DNA from: an uncultured Bacteroidales bacterium
GTDB lineage: Bacteria; Bacteroidota; Bacteroidia; Bacteroidales; UBA932
Direction: 5' to 3'
Length of the DNA: 9,078 nucleotides
Assembly: GCA_946184255.1 (NCBI GenBank)
Contig: CAMHFA010000029.1
Span: 1-9,078, forward strand
The translations under genes were made by a program, and so were the position numbers. Shown here one piece after another: positions 1-5,839 of this stretch. A model generated the notes under the pieces. That model saw nothing but the letters and a program-made list of their open reading frames with translations. It made no database searches and had not been told where the DNA came from. The stretch's first letter is position 1, and each line of letters opens with the position of its first letter.

Positions 1-612
1 AAGGCTGCGCATAAGGATCAGACCTTCGAGGTGAAAACGAAGGAAGAGTTCCTGGCAAACGCAAACTCATTCCTTGAAAAAGCTTCGGATGCTTGGGAGA
101 AAGCAACCAAAATAATCATTACTTTAGGAACCGCATGGTGTTTTCAGTACAATGCCACCGGAGAGATTGTCTCCAACTGCCTGAAGATAGACGGCAAGGA
201 GTTTACCAGGAAGCGTCTGGGGGTAAAGGAAGTCTCTGTCCTCCTTGAGAAGATGGTTTCGCGCTTCCCGGAGAAAGATTTCATATTCACTGTGTCTCCT
301 ATACGTCACATGGCAGACGGAGCACATGGCAACCAGATAAGCAAAAGCACCCTTCTTCTTGCGTTGGAAGAAGTTTGCACAGCATTTCCGGAAAGGACGG
401 AGTATTTCCCGGCCTACGAGATCGTCATGGATGAACTCAGGGACTACCGCTTCTATGCCCCGGACATGGTCCATCCATCATCGCAGACTGAATCATATAT
501 CTGGGACCGTTTCGAGGAATGGGCTTTCCCGGAATCGGAGCTTCCCATCCTCGAGGAACGCCGCAAAGCTCTTCTCCGGTCACTCCACAGACCGAATTCA
601 GACCGGTCGTAA
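1..612 (+). CDS. GSCFA-family protein (SGNH-hydrolase-like), 5' end missing
   Basis: This is the C-terminal part of a GSCFA-domain protein. The reading frame is open from base 1, and the GTG at 31 lies inside the domain, so it is probably not the true start. About 200 residues are visible; from memory the family is around 320 residues, and the GSCFA motif that names it should lie upstream of the window. Visible family signatures are TLGTAW (nt 121-138), the stretch FTVSPIRHMADGAHGNQISK (about nt 286-345) and DMVHPS (nt 463-480). GSCFA is placed in the SGNH/GDSL hydrolase clan, and the D-x-x-H of DMVH (Asp at 463, His at 472) fits the Asp and His of SGNH block V. The nucleophile would be in the missing part. 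The substrate is unknown; an esterase acting on a cell-surface glycan is possible but inferred. It ends 49 bases before ffh. Confidence 0.85.
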   Translation, partial: KAAHKDQTFEVKTKEEFLANANSFLEKASDAWEKATKIIITLGTAWCFQYNATGEIVSNCLKIDGKEFTRKRLGVKEVSVLLEKMVSRFPEKDFIFTVSPIRHMADGAHGNQISKSTLLLALEEVCTAFPERTEYFPAYEIVMDELRDYRFYAPDMVHPSSQTESYIWDRFEEWAFPESELPILEERRKALLRSLHRPNSDRS

Positions 613-630
613 GGATGTCGGGGACATTTT
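612..630 (+). other. Short imperfect hairpin after the GSCFA stop codon
   Basis: ATGTC (615-619) and GACAT (623-627) form a perfect 5-bp inverted repeat around a GGG loop. Two G-U pairs and one A-U pair could extend it to 8 bp (612-630). It is followed by a few T residues and lies directly after the TAA of the GSCFA gene. It could be a weak terminator, but the stem is short and A/U-rich and the T-run is only four long, so this is tentative. Confidence 0.2.
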
Positions 631-631
631 G

Positions 632-639
632 TATATTTG
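632..639 (+). promoter_or_regulatory. Probable -7 box of the ffh promoter
   Basis: TATATTTG matches the Bacteroidota -7 consensus TAnnTTTG exactly and lies 22 bases before the ffh ATG, giving a predicted 5' leader of roughly 15 bases. The expected -33 TTTG is not present at the standard distance (609-612 reads GTAA). The call therefore rests on the -7 box and its position. Confidence 0.5.
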
Positions 640-661
640 CACTTTCTTATCACGATAATAC

Positions 662-1987
662 ATGTTCGAGAACTTACAGGAAAGACTTGAGAGATCCTTC
701 AAGATTCTGAAGGGAGAAGGCAGGATTACTGAAATCAACGTCGCCGAGACGCTGAAGGACATACGCAGGGCGCTGTTGGATGCCGATGTCAGCTACAAGG
801 TAGCGAAGGAATTCTGTGACAGGGTGAAAGTCAAGGCCATGGGCCAGAATGTCCTCACTGCTGTCAAACCGCAGCAAATGATGGTCAAGATCGTCCATGA
901 CGAGCTTGCAGAATTCATGGGCAGCCAGTCCATGGACATCAACTTCAAAGGTAATCCAGGAATAGTTCTCGTTGCAGGTCTCAACGGCTCAGGTAAGACC
1001 ACATTCTCAGCCAAGCTGGCAGCGAACATCAAGAGCAAGCGAGGGATGAAAGTCCTCCTTGCAGCCTGCGACACCTTCCGCCCGGCGGCTATTGAACAGT
1101 TGAAAGTCCTTGGCGATCAGATCGGTGTTGAGGTCTATACTGAAGAAGGTGTCAAGGATCCAATCCGTATTGCGAAGAACGCTATCTCAAAGGCCAAATC
1201 CGAGGGTTATCCTGTAGTAATAATAGACACCGCCGGCCGTCTTGCAGTCGATGAGGAGTTGATGGATGAGATATCTGCCCTCCACAAGGCTGTCCAACCT
1301 ACCGAGTCCCTCTTCGTGGTCGATGCCATGACCGGACAGGATGCTGTCGAGACAGCAAAGGTGTTCAATGAAAGGCTCGACTTCGACGGTGTCGTCCTGA
1401 CAAAGATGGATGGTGACACCAGGGGTGGTGCCGCCCTATCAATCAAATATGTCACAGGAAAGCCCATCAAGTTCATCTCCTCGGGAGAGAAGATGGAGGC
1501 CCTGGACGTATTCCATCCTGAACGAATCGCGGACAGGATACTGGGAATGGGAGACGTGGTCTCCCTCGTTGAGAAAGCCCAGGAGCAGTTCGATGAGAAG
1601 CAGGCTCGCGAGACCAGGAAGAAACTGGCCAAGGACAAGTTCGGTCTGATGGACTTCTACAACCAGATCCAGCAGGTTAAGAAGATGGGAAACATCAAGG
1701 ACCTGGCAGGGATGATTCCTGGTGTCGGAAAGATGATGAAAGACATTGACATAGATAATGATGCCGCCTTCAAGAACATAGAGGCTATCATAATGTCGAT
1801 GACACCTGAAGAAAGGGACAATCCTGATATCATCAACGGTAGCCGCCGCAAGAGGATTGCCAACGGCAGCGGTACCGATGTTCCCGAGGTCAACAAACTG
1901 CTGAAGCAGTTCGAGACCACCCGTAAGATGATGAAGAATGCCCTGACAGGCAATCTGGCTCAAAGGATGAAAGCGTTCAGACGCTAG
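662..1987 (+). CDS. ffh: Signal recognition particle protein Ffh (SRP54 homologue)
   Basis: Ffh is the GTPase of the signal recognition particle. With 4.5S RNA it binds signal sequences emerging from ribosomes and docks with FtsY at the inner membrane. The 441 residues give the full NG plus M architecture: helical N domain (about 1-95), G domain (about 96-296) and methionine-rich M domain (about 297-441). Visible motifs are the P-loop GLNGSGKTT (106-114), the SRP insertion motif DTFRPAAIEQL (137-147), DTAGR (189-193), TKMD (247-250) and SSGEK (273-277). The SRP-RNA-binding motif SRRKRIANGSG sits at 394-404. Length is close to the usual 440-450. The ATG at 662 gives the expected N-terminus, and no Shine-Dalgarno precedes it, as is usual in this phylum. 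Its TAG overlaps the lysA stop codon. The 4.5S RNA gene is not in the window. Confidence 0.98.
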   Translation: MFENLQERLERSFKILKGEGRITEINVAETLKDIRRALLDADVSYKVAKEFCDRVKVKAMGQNVLTAVKPQQMMVKIVHDELAEFMGSQSMDINFKGNPGIVLVAGLNGSGKTTFSAKLAANIKSKRGMKVLLAACDTFRPAAIEQLKVLGDQIGVEVYTEEGVKDPIRIAKNAISKAKSEGYPVVIIDTAGRLAVDEELMDEISALHKAVQPTESLFVVDAMTGQDAVETAKVFNERLDFDGVVLTKMDGDTRGGAALSIKYVTGKPIKFISSGEKMEALDVFHPERIADRILGMGDVVSLVEKAQEQFDEKQARETRKKLAKDKFGLMDFYNQIQQVKKMGNIKDLAGMIPGVGKMMKDIDIDNDAAFKNIEAIIMSMTPEERDNPDIINGSRRKRIANGSGTDVPEVNKLLKQFETTRKMMKNALTGNLAQRMKAFRR

Positions 1988-3201
1988 TCCACTTCCGCAA
2001 AATAATCCTTCCTCTTTGGTGCCTCCGCTATCCTGTCCGAATAGACTGACGGAGCGAATGGACGCATGTTGTATCGGGAAGCCATCACCTGACCGTATGC
2101 TCCGGCGCTCCGGATAGCTATCCTGTCTCCCCTGCGGCTCTTTGCCAGGGACCGTTCCTTGCCGAAACAGTCTGAAGACTCGCACACAGGCCCAACAACA
2201 TCATAGACCCTGGTGTCACGGGAGTTGTTGTCCTCATAGAATGCGGTGACATTCTCAATCTTGTGGTACGCACCATAAAGTGCCGGACGGATCAAGTCAT
2301 TCATCCCCGCATCCACCATGAGGAAGCGCTTGTTCTCTCCTTTTTTTACATATAGAACCTCCGTGATCAGAGAACCGGATTGCGCAACCAGGGAACGGCC
2401 GGGCTCGATGTGAAGGGTCTGGTCAGGCCTGCGTTCCAAATTGTCGGAAATAGTCCTGAACCAGGTTTCGAAATCCGGGATCGGATGACCGTCAGGGTCG
2501 TCATAGTCAACTCCAAGGCCACCGCCCAGGTCGATGTTACGCACGACCAGCCCTGTACTCTCGAACCTCTTCACTATATCATTGACCTTCTCGCACTCAA
2601 GACGGATGACATCTTCGACTTCCATAATCTGGGAGCCTATGTGGAACTGCAATCCGAAGAAATCGATGTAAGGGTTGTCTTTAACCATGGCCACAGCTTC
2701 GTCGAAACTGCGATCGGAGATACCGAACTTGTCCTCATAAAGGCCGGTAGTTATATAATGATGGGTGTGAGGATCTATGTTAGGGTTGATCCTGAGGCTC
2801 ATCGGAGCCCTGCGGCCAAGCCTTCTGGCAATGTCGCTGACGATCTCTATCTCTTCAAGGGATTCCACCACAAATGCTCCTATTCCCACTTGGAAGGCTT
2901 GACAGATCTCTTTGTCTGACTTGGCGACACCTGCGAAGAATATCTTCTTGGGATTGTAACCGCAGCTGACTGCATAATCGATCTCGTCACCGCTTACGCA
3001 ATCTGCCCCGAGTCCTTTTGAACTTAGGATATCATTAAGTCTCCTGTCGGAGTTGGCTTTCAATGAATAATGTACATGTATTCCTGTACGTTCTGACAAT
3101 TCGGCGACTTTCTCGGCAGTTTGCCTGAACAGGTCGATGTCATAATAATAAAAAGGAGTCGCCACTCTCCTGAATGAAGCGAAATCTTCGATTTTCAACA
3201 T
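1984..3201 (-). CDS. lysA: Diaminopimelate decarboxylase LysA
   Basis: LysA is a PLP enzyme that decarboxylates meso-diaminopimelate to L-lysine, the last step of the pathway, in the cytoplasm. The 405-residue protein is a complete fold-type III decarboxylase. HYSLKAN carries the PLP lysine (K48), followed by GADCVSGDEI (65-74), HIGSQ (187-191), the phosphate-binding GGGLG (226-230), EPGRS (266-270), CESSDCFG with the active-site Cys (C340) and GAYG (367-370). I start it at the ATG at 3201 (MLKIEDF). A TTG at 3219 would add six residues, but it lies where transcription should begin from the -7 box at 3225-3232. The gene stands alone, without lysC or dapF beside it. It is convergent with ffh (4-base overlap) and divergent from the AraC-type gene. 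Confidence 0.95.
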   Translation of the reverse strand: MLKIEDFASFRRVATPFYYYDIDLFRQTAEKVAELSERTGIHVHYSLKANSDRRLNDILSSKGLGADCVSGDEIDYAVSCGYNPKKIFFAGVAKSDKEICQAFQVGIGAFVVESLEEIEIVSDIARRLGRRAPMSLRINPNIDPHTHHYITTGLYEDKFGISDRSFDEAVAMVKDNPYIDFFGLQFHIGSQIMEVEDVIRLECEKVNDIVKRFESTGLVVRNIDLGGGLGVDYDDPDGHPIPDFETWFRTISDNLERRPDQTLHIEPGRSLVAQSGSLITEVLYVKKGENKRFLMVDAGMNDLIRPALYGAYHKIENVTAFYEDNNSRDTRVYDVVGPVCESSDCFGKERSLAKSRRGDRIAIRSAGAYGQVMASRYNMRPFAPSVYSDRIAEAPKRKDYFAEVD

Positions 3202-3220
3202 GTTCGTCGACTGATACAAC

Positions 3221-3252
3221 GTTGCAAATGTACGTTATTTTTTCTAATTTCG
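3221..3252 (+). promoter_or_regulatory. Possible promoter of the AraC-type gene
   Basis: GTTG (3221-3224) as a -33 element and TAATTTCG (3245-3252) as a -7 element are 20 bases apart. Each differs at one position from the Bacteroidota consensus (TTTG, about 19-20 bases, TAnnTTTG). The predicted start of transcription is near 3257, about 20 bases before the ATG at 3277. The -33 element overlaps the lysA core promoter, so the two divergent promoters would share bases. Confidence 0.4.
3225..3232 (-). promoter_or_regulatory. Probable -7 box of the lysA promoter
   Basis: On the minus strand this reads TACATTTG, an exact TAnnTTTG match. Transcription would begin near 3217-3220, leaving a leader of under 20 bases before the lysA ATG at 3201. 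No good -33 TTTG is visible upstream. The box abuts the possible -33 element of the opposing promoter at 3221-3224. Confidence 0.5.
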
Positions 3253-3276
3253 GGAACCTTATAATCAACTGGAGCT

Positions 3277-3726
3277 ATGAACAATAATCTGAACAAGGAA
3301 AAACTTCCACTATCGCAAATCGCGAAATTACTCAAAAGGATCTATAGGAAAAGGAAAAGGCGCGCCGAGGAACTGGCCAGGACCAGGAAGGCCATGTCGA
3401 TGGTTGAAACCAGCTTGAAACAATGGGTTGCCGAAGGAAAACACCGGATCAAGTACGGTTGCCTTGACGACATCATAGAAGACCTGGGGCTCACATCTGT
3501 CGAACTTAGTCTCTATTGTTCCACCAAACTGAAAAAGACTTTCCTCAGCTGGAGGAAGGAACTCCGGATGGAAGAGGCGAAAAAAATGCTTCTGGAATCT
3601 CCGGAAATCCCCGCCTGCAAGATAGGTAAGAGCCTGGGAATAACAGACAAGGCAGATTTCAGGCATCAATTCAAAGCTCATACAGGCTACACACCTTCAG
3701 AATGGCGTAAAAAATTCTTGAAATAA
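3277..3726 (+). CDS. Small AraC-type helix-turn-helix DNA-binding protein
   Basis: This 149-residue protein consists mainly of the C-terminal DNA-binding domain of the AraC family. The first helix-turn-helix lies at about 61-105 (around CLDDIIEDLGLTSVELSLY). The second is at about 111-145, with the family signature IGKSLGITDKADFRHQF and the C-terminal TGYTPSEWRKK. There is no cupin, receiver or membrane sensor domain. Instead the first 45 residues are very basic (KRIYRKRKRR at 20-29). It is much shorter than typical AraC regulators (about 280-300 residues). The ATG at 3277 is preceded by a weak GGAG (3271-3274). It is divergent from lysA and 73 bases upstream of the ABC operon, which has its own strong promoter. 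Its target and signal are unknown; control of its neighbours is a guess. Confidence 0.85.
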   Translation: MNNNLNKEKLPLSQIAKLLKRIYRKRKRRAEELARTRKAMSMVETSLKQWVAEGKHRIKYGCLDDIIEDLGLTSVELSLYCSTKLKKTFLSWRKELRMEEAKKMLLESPEIPACKIGKSLGITDKADFRHQFKAHTGYTPSEWRKKFLK

Positions 3727-3737
3727 TTTACATTTTT

Positions 3738-3768
3738 TTTGGAGATTCCGATTTCATTCGTATATTTG
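3738..3768 (+). promoter_or_regulatory. Consensus Bacteroidota promoter of the ABC-GntR-lipoprotein operon
   Basis: TTTG (3738-3741), exactly 19 bases, then TATATTTG (3761-3768) is a perfect match to the TTTG-N19-TAnnTTTG consensus recognised by the primary sigma factor of this phylum. Transcription would begin around 3773-3776, giving a leader of about 25 bases before the ATG at 3800. This is the best promoter in the window. A strong core promoter fits an operon normally held down by a repressor. Confidence 0.75.
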
Positions 3769-3770
3769 CG

Positions 3771-3792
3771 GTGTACTAATAAACTAAGACAC
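3771..3792 (+). promoter_or_regulatory. Possible operator for the operon's GntR regulator
   Basis: GTGT (3771-3774) and ACAC (3789-3792) form an inverted repeat with a 14-base spacer that contains further partial symmetry (CTAA and a matching TAAG-like arm). It begins two bases after the -7 box and covers the predicted start of transcription, a usual place for a repressor site. GntR-family operators commonly have GT...AC symmetry. Assignment to the GntR protein at 5491 is inference. Confidence 0.3.
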
Positions 3793-3799
3793 TCATAAT

Positions 3800-4624
3800 A
3801 TGATTGAAATCCAAGATCTGGCTTTCAGCTACGGAAAGACACCTGTACTGAAAAGCATAACCACAAAATTGGAAGAAGGCAGGATCTACGGCCTTCTTGG
3901 AGAGAACGGGGTCGGCAAGACTACCCTTCTAACTCTTCTGTGTGGTCTTAAGAAAGTCGAATCCGGATCCATCCGTACTGATGGTGAGGATCCTTTCGAC
4001 AGGACCCCTACCCTGCTTGAGAAGCAGTACTATCTTCCAGACGAGGTGGCACCGGTTAACATGAAAGCTGAGGATTACGCCATGGAACGTGGACGCTTCT
4101 GGCCCTTGTATGACCACTCCAAATTCTTGGCTATCATGAAGGAATTCGAGAATGACCCGGCGAAAAAAATGAGCCATATGTCTGCCGGTCAGCTCAAGAA
4201 GGCCTACATATCCTTCGCTCTCGCCTGCGGCGCAAAGTATCTCTTCATGGACGAACCGACGAACGGGTTGGACATCCCTTCCAAAGCTCAGTTCAGGTCT
4301 GCGATCATGAAATATACTCCGGAAGATTCTACAATCGTGATTTCCACCCATCAGGTTCGTGACCTGGAAAACATCATCGATCCCATTATCATCCTCGACA
4401 GGCAGGACGTGCTTCTAAATGCCACGGTGGAGTCCGTCACATCAAAACTGTTCTTTGACTACGGCACGGTCATACGCGAAGATGCACTGTACCGCGAGAT
4501 GCTTCCTGGAGGCTTCCTGCAAGTCTGCCCCAACACTACCGGGGAGGATAGCAAGGTCAACATCGAGGCCCTGTTCAATGCCGCCCATTCCCACAAGGGG
4601 CTGATCAAGGAAATGTTTAAATAG
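3800..4624 (+). CDS. ABC transporter ATP-binding protein
   Basis: This is the cytoplasmic ATPase of an ABC complex, presumably paired with the membrane protein encoded next. Over 274 residues it shows Walker A GENGVGKT (34-41), a variant signature MSAGQ (127-131, usual LSGGQ), Walker B YLFMDEP (147-153), the D-loop GLD (156-158) and the switch histidine H184 in STHQV. All catalytic positions are present, so it should be active. The Q-loop region is non-standard (KQYYLPDE, 75-82). A C-terminal tail of about 70 residues follows the ATPase core, resembling ATPases of YtrB/CcmA-type exporters. It is the first gene of the operon behind the promoter at 3738-3768, with no Shine-Dalgarno. The next start codon is 18 bases after its stop. 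The substrate is unknown. Confidence 0.93.
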   Translation: MIEIQDLAFSYGKTPVLKSITTKLEEGRIYGLLGENGVGKTTLLTLLCGLKKVESGSIRTDGEDPFDRTPTLLEKQYYLPDEVAPVNMKAEDYAMERGRFWPLYDHSKFLAIMKEFENDPAKKMSHMSAGQLKKAYISFALACGAKYLFMDEPTNGLDIPSKAQFRSAIMKYTPEDSTIVISTHQVRDLENIIDPIIILDRQDVLLNATVESVTSKLFFDYGTVIREDALYREMLPGGFLQVCPNTTGEDSKVNIEALFNAAHSHKGLIKEMFK

Positions 4625-4627
4625 AAT

Positions 4628-4635
4628 AAGGAGGG
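4628..4635 (+). promoter_or_regulatory. Strong Shine-Dalgarno site of the membrane-protein gene
   Basis: AAGGAGGG ends 7 bases before the ATG at 4643, a near-perfect complement to the 3' end of 16S rRNA. This is unusual here: the starts of ffh, lysA, the ATPase, GntR and pdxB show no such site. In Bacteroidia the anti-Shine-Dalgarno is thought to be largely sequestered, and few genes use it. Confidence 0.55.
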
Positions 4636-4642
4636 TCATATC

Positions 4643-5479
4643 ATGAACAAGACATTTGACTTCAAACGTTTCGGAAAGTATTTCGCCTACGATATCAAGT
4701 CTATTTGGAAGGAAAACAGCATATTCCTGCTCGTTTGGTGCCTCCTCCCGGTATTCATTTACCTCGTTTACATGTTCTTTTCCTTTGTAGGTGGAGGTTT
4801 GCAGACCTTTATCTCAGGAGAATTGAGCAGGCCGCCGATCGCCCTCAGGGGAGGATTGTTTGCAACTGCAGCCATTCTTTTCATAATGGTGTTCCCATCA
4901 AAGGCATTCGGATTCATTACAGAAAAAGCCAAAGGGTCTTCGTGGCTCATGCTTCCGGCATCCAGGTTTGAGAAATACCTTTCCATGATGCTCATCAGCC
5001 TGGTACTGGTACCTCTTGCCTTTTTCTTGACATACCTTCTGAGCGATGCACTGGTCTGTCTCGTGGACGGGAAATGCGGAGGTTCAATTTTCTCCTCATG
5101 GTCAATAATCAACAACATCGACCCTTCTGAAGAAGACATTAAACTTGGAGGCAACGGACTCTGGTTCATTGTCTCGTGGGTACTGCAGACTTCTTCCATT
5201 TTCCTCCTGGGAGCATTGCTGTTCAAAAAATCGAAGGTCCTGAAGACGATCCTCTCCCTGTTTGTCATTTCGATGTTGCTTTCCATCATAATGGTTACCG
5301 TGGTCAAGGTATTCCACATCGATTTCCCTGATATGGGTATCAGGTTCGTAGAGTGGGCCAAGAAACATGCAGACAACATGGACTTCTGGTTCAATTTCTG
5401 GGCAAACGTTGAACTCGCATTCATCGTTATCGGCTGCGGCCTCTGGTCATGGTTCAGGGTAAAGAAGATCCAACATTAA
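4643..5479 (+). CDS. ABC transporter membrane protein (six-helix permease)
   Basis: This 278-residue inner-membrane protein most likely pairs with the preceding ATPase. Six hydrophobic segments are visible at about 26-50, 71-90, 112-135, 172-194, 201-223 and 252-271. The N-terminus is polar with aromatic residues and the C-terminus is basic (FRVKKIQH), consistent with both ends being cytoplasmic. The stretch between helices 2 and 3 (EKAKGSSWLMLPASRFEKY, about 94-112) is typical of Bacteroidota ABC-2-like permeases found beside GntR regulators. Two hydrophilic loops lie at about 140-170 and 224-250. There is no signal peptide and no large extracellular domain, so it is not of the MacB type. 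It has the strongest Shine-Dalgarno in the window. The substrate cannot be told from the sequence. Confidence 0.85.
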   Translation: MNKTFDFKRFGKYFAYDIKSIWKENSIFLLVWCLLPVFIYLVYMFFSFVGGGLQTFISGELSRPPIALRGGLFATAAILFIMVFPSKAFGFITEKAKGSSWLMLPASRFEKYLSMMLISLVLVPLAFFLTYLLSDALVCLVDGKCGGSIFSSWSIINNIDPSEEDIKLGGNGLWFIVSWVLQTSSIFLLGALLFKKSKVLKTILSLFVISMLLSIIMVTVVKVFHIDFPDMGIRFVEWAKKHADNMDFWFNFWANVELAFIVIGCGLWSWFRVKKIQH

Positions 5480-5490
5480 ACCTGAGCAAT

Positions 5491-5835
5491 ATGGAATTCA
5501 ATCCAAACAAAGCAATCTACTTGCAGATACGGGATGCGATCTGCGAGAGAATCCTGTCGGGTGAACTTAAACCAGAAGACCGGATCCCCTCAGTAAGGGA
5601 ATACGGTGCTTCGATAGGGGTCAACCCGAATACGGTCATGCGCACTTATGAAAAACTCACAAATGAGGGAGTTATATTCAACAAGAGGGGCATAGGCTAC
5701 TTCATCTCCGAAGATGCCAGGAATCTGGTTCTTCAAAGTTCAAGGAAAGAGTTCCTTGAGGAAGAACTGCCTGGCATAATCAAGAAAATGGAATTGCTGG
5801 ACCTTGATCCGGCGGAACTGTTCAATAAGGAATAA
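5491..5835 (+). CDS. GntR-family transcriptional regulator, YtrA type
   Basis: This is a 114-residue DNA-binding regulator. The N-terminal winged helix (about 8-73) carries YtrA-subfamily hallmarks: IYLQIRDAI (9-17), GELKPEDRIPSVREYG (24-39) and VNPNTVMRTYEKL (44-56), with the wing at NKRGIGYF (64-71). Only about 40 residues follow, a short helical dimerisation tail rather than an effector-binding domain, as expected for YtrA proteins, which often repress the ABC-transporter operon that contains them. I start at the ATG at 5491; the frame stays open upstream, but into the permease gene. It begins 11 bases after the permease stop and ends 4 bases before the lipoprotein start, so all four genes are probably co-transcribed. 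Here the regulator is third in the operon; such regulators are often encoded first. Confidence 0.92.
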   Translation: MEFNPNKAIYLQIRDAICERILSGELKPEDRIPSVREYGASIGVNPNTVMRTYEKLTNEGVIFNKRGIGYFISEDARNLVLQSSRKEFLEEELPGIIKKMELLDLDPAELFNKE

Positions 5836-5839
5836 AGAA

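Noticed and set aside
1439..2185. A 248-codon open frame on the minus strand across the end of ffh and the end of lysA
   Set aside because: It is antisense to the conserved ffh coding region and overlaps lysA in another frame. Its translation shows no recognisable domain, so it is a shadow.
2380..2919. A 179-codon open frame on the plus strand inside lysA
   Set aside because: It lies entirely opposite conserved LysA motifs and its translation shows no family features.
3202..3219. A TTG start for lysA six codons upstream
   Set aside because: It lies at the predicted transcription start from the -7 box at 3225-3232, so the message could hardly include it. The ATG at 3201 gives the usual N-terminus.
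3727..3740. The T8 run after the AraC-type gene as an intrinsic terminator
   Set aside because: No stable GC stem precedes the T-run, and its last bases form part of the -33 element of the next promoter.
4768..5424. A 218-codon open frame on the minus strand inside the permease gene
   Set aside because: The plus-strand frame has six clear membrane helices and fits the operon; the antisense product shows nothing recognisable.
5449..5490. An upstream start extending GntR by 14 residues into the permease gene
   Set aside because: The YtrA domain begins right at MEFNPNKAIYLQ; the extra residues are permease codons read in another frame.
5804..5839. A start 12 codons upstream for the lipoprotein
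   Set aside because: It would add charged residues before the signal peptide. The ATG at 5840 gives a normal lipoprotein signal.
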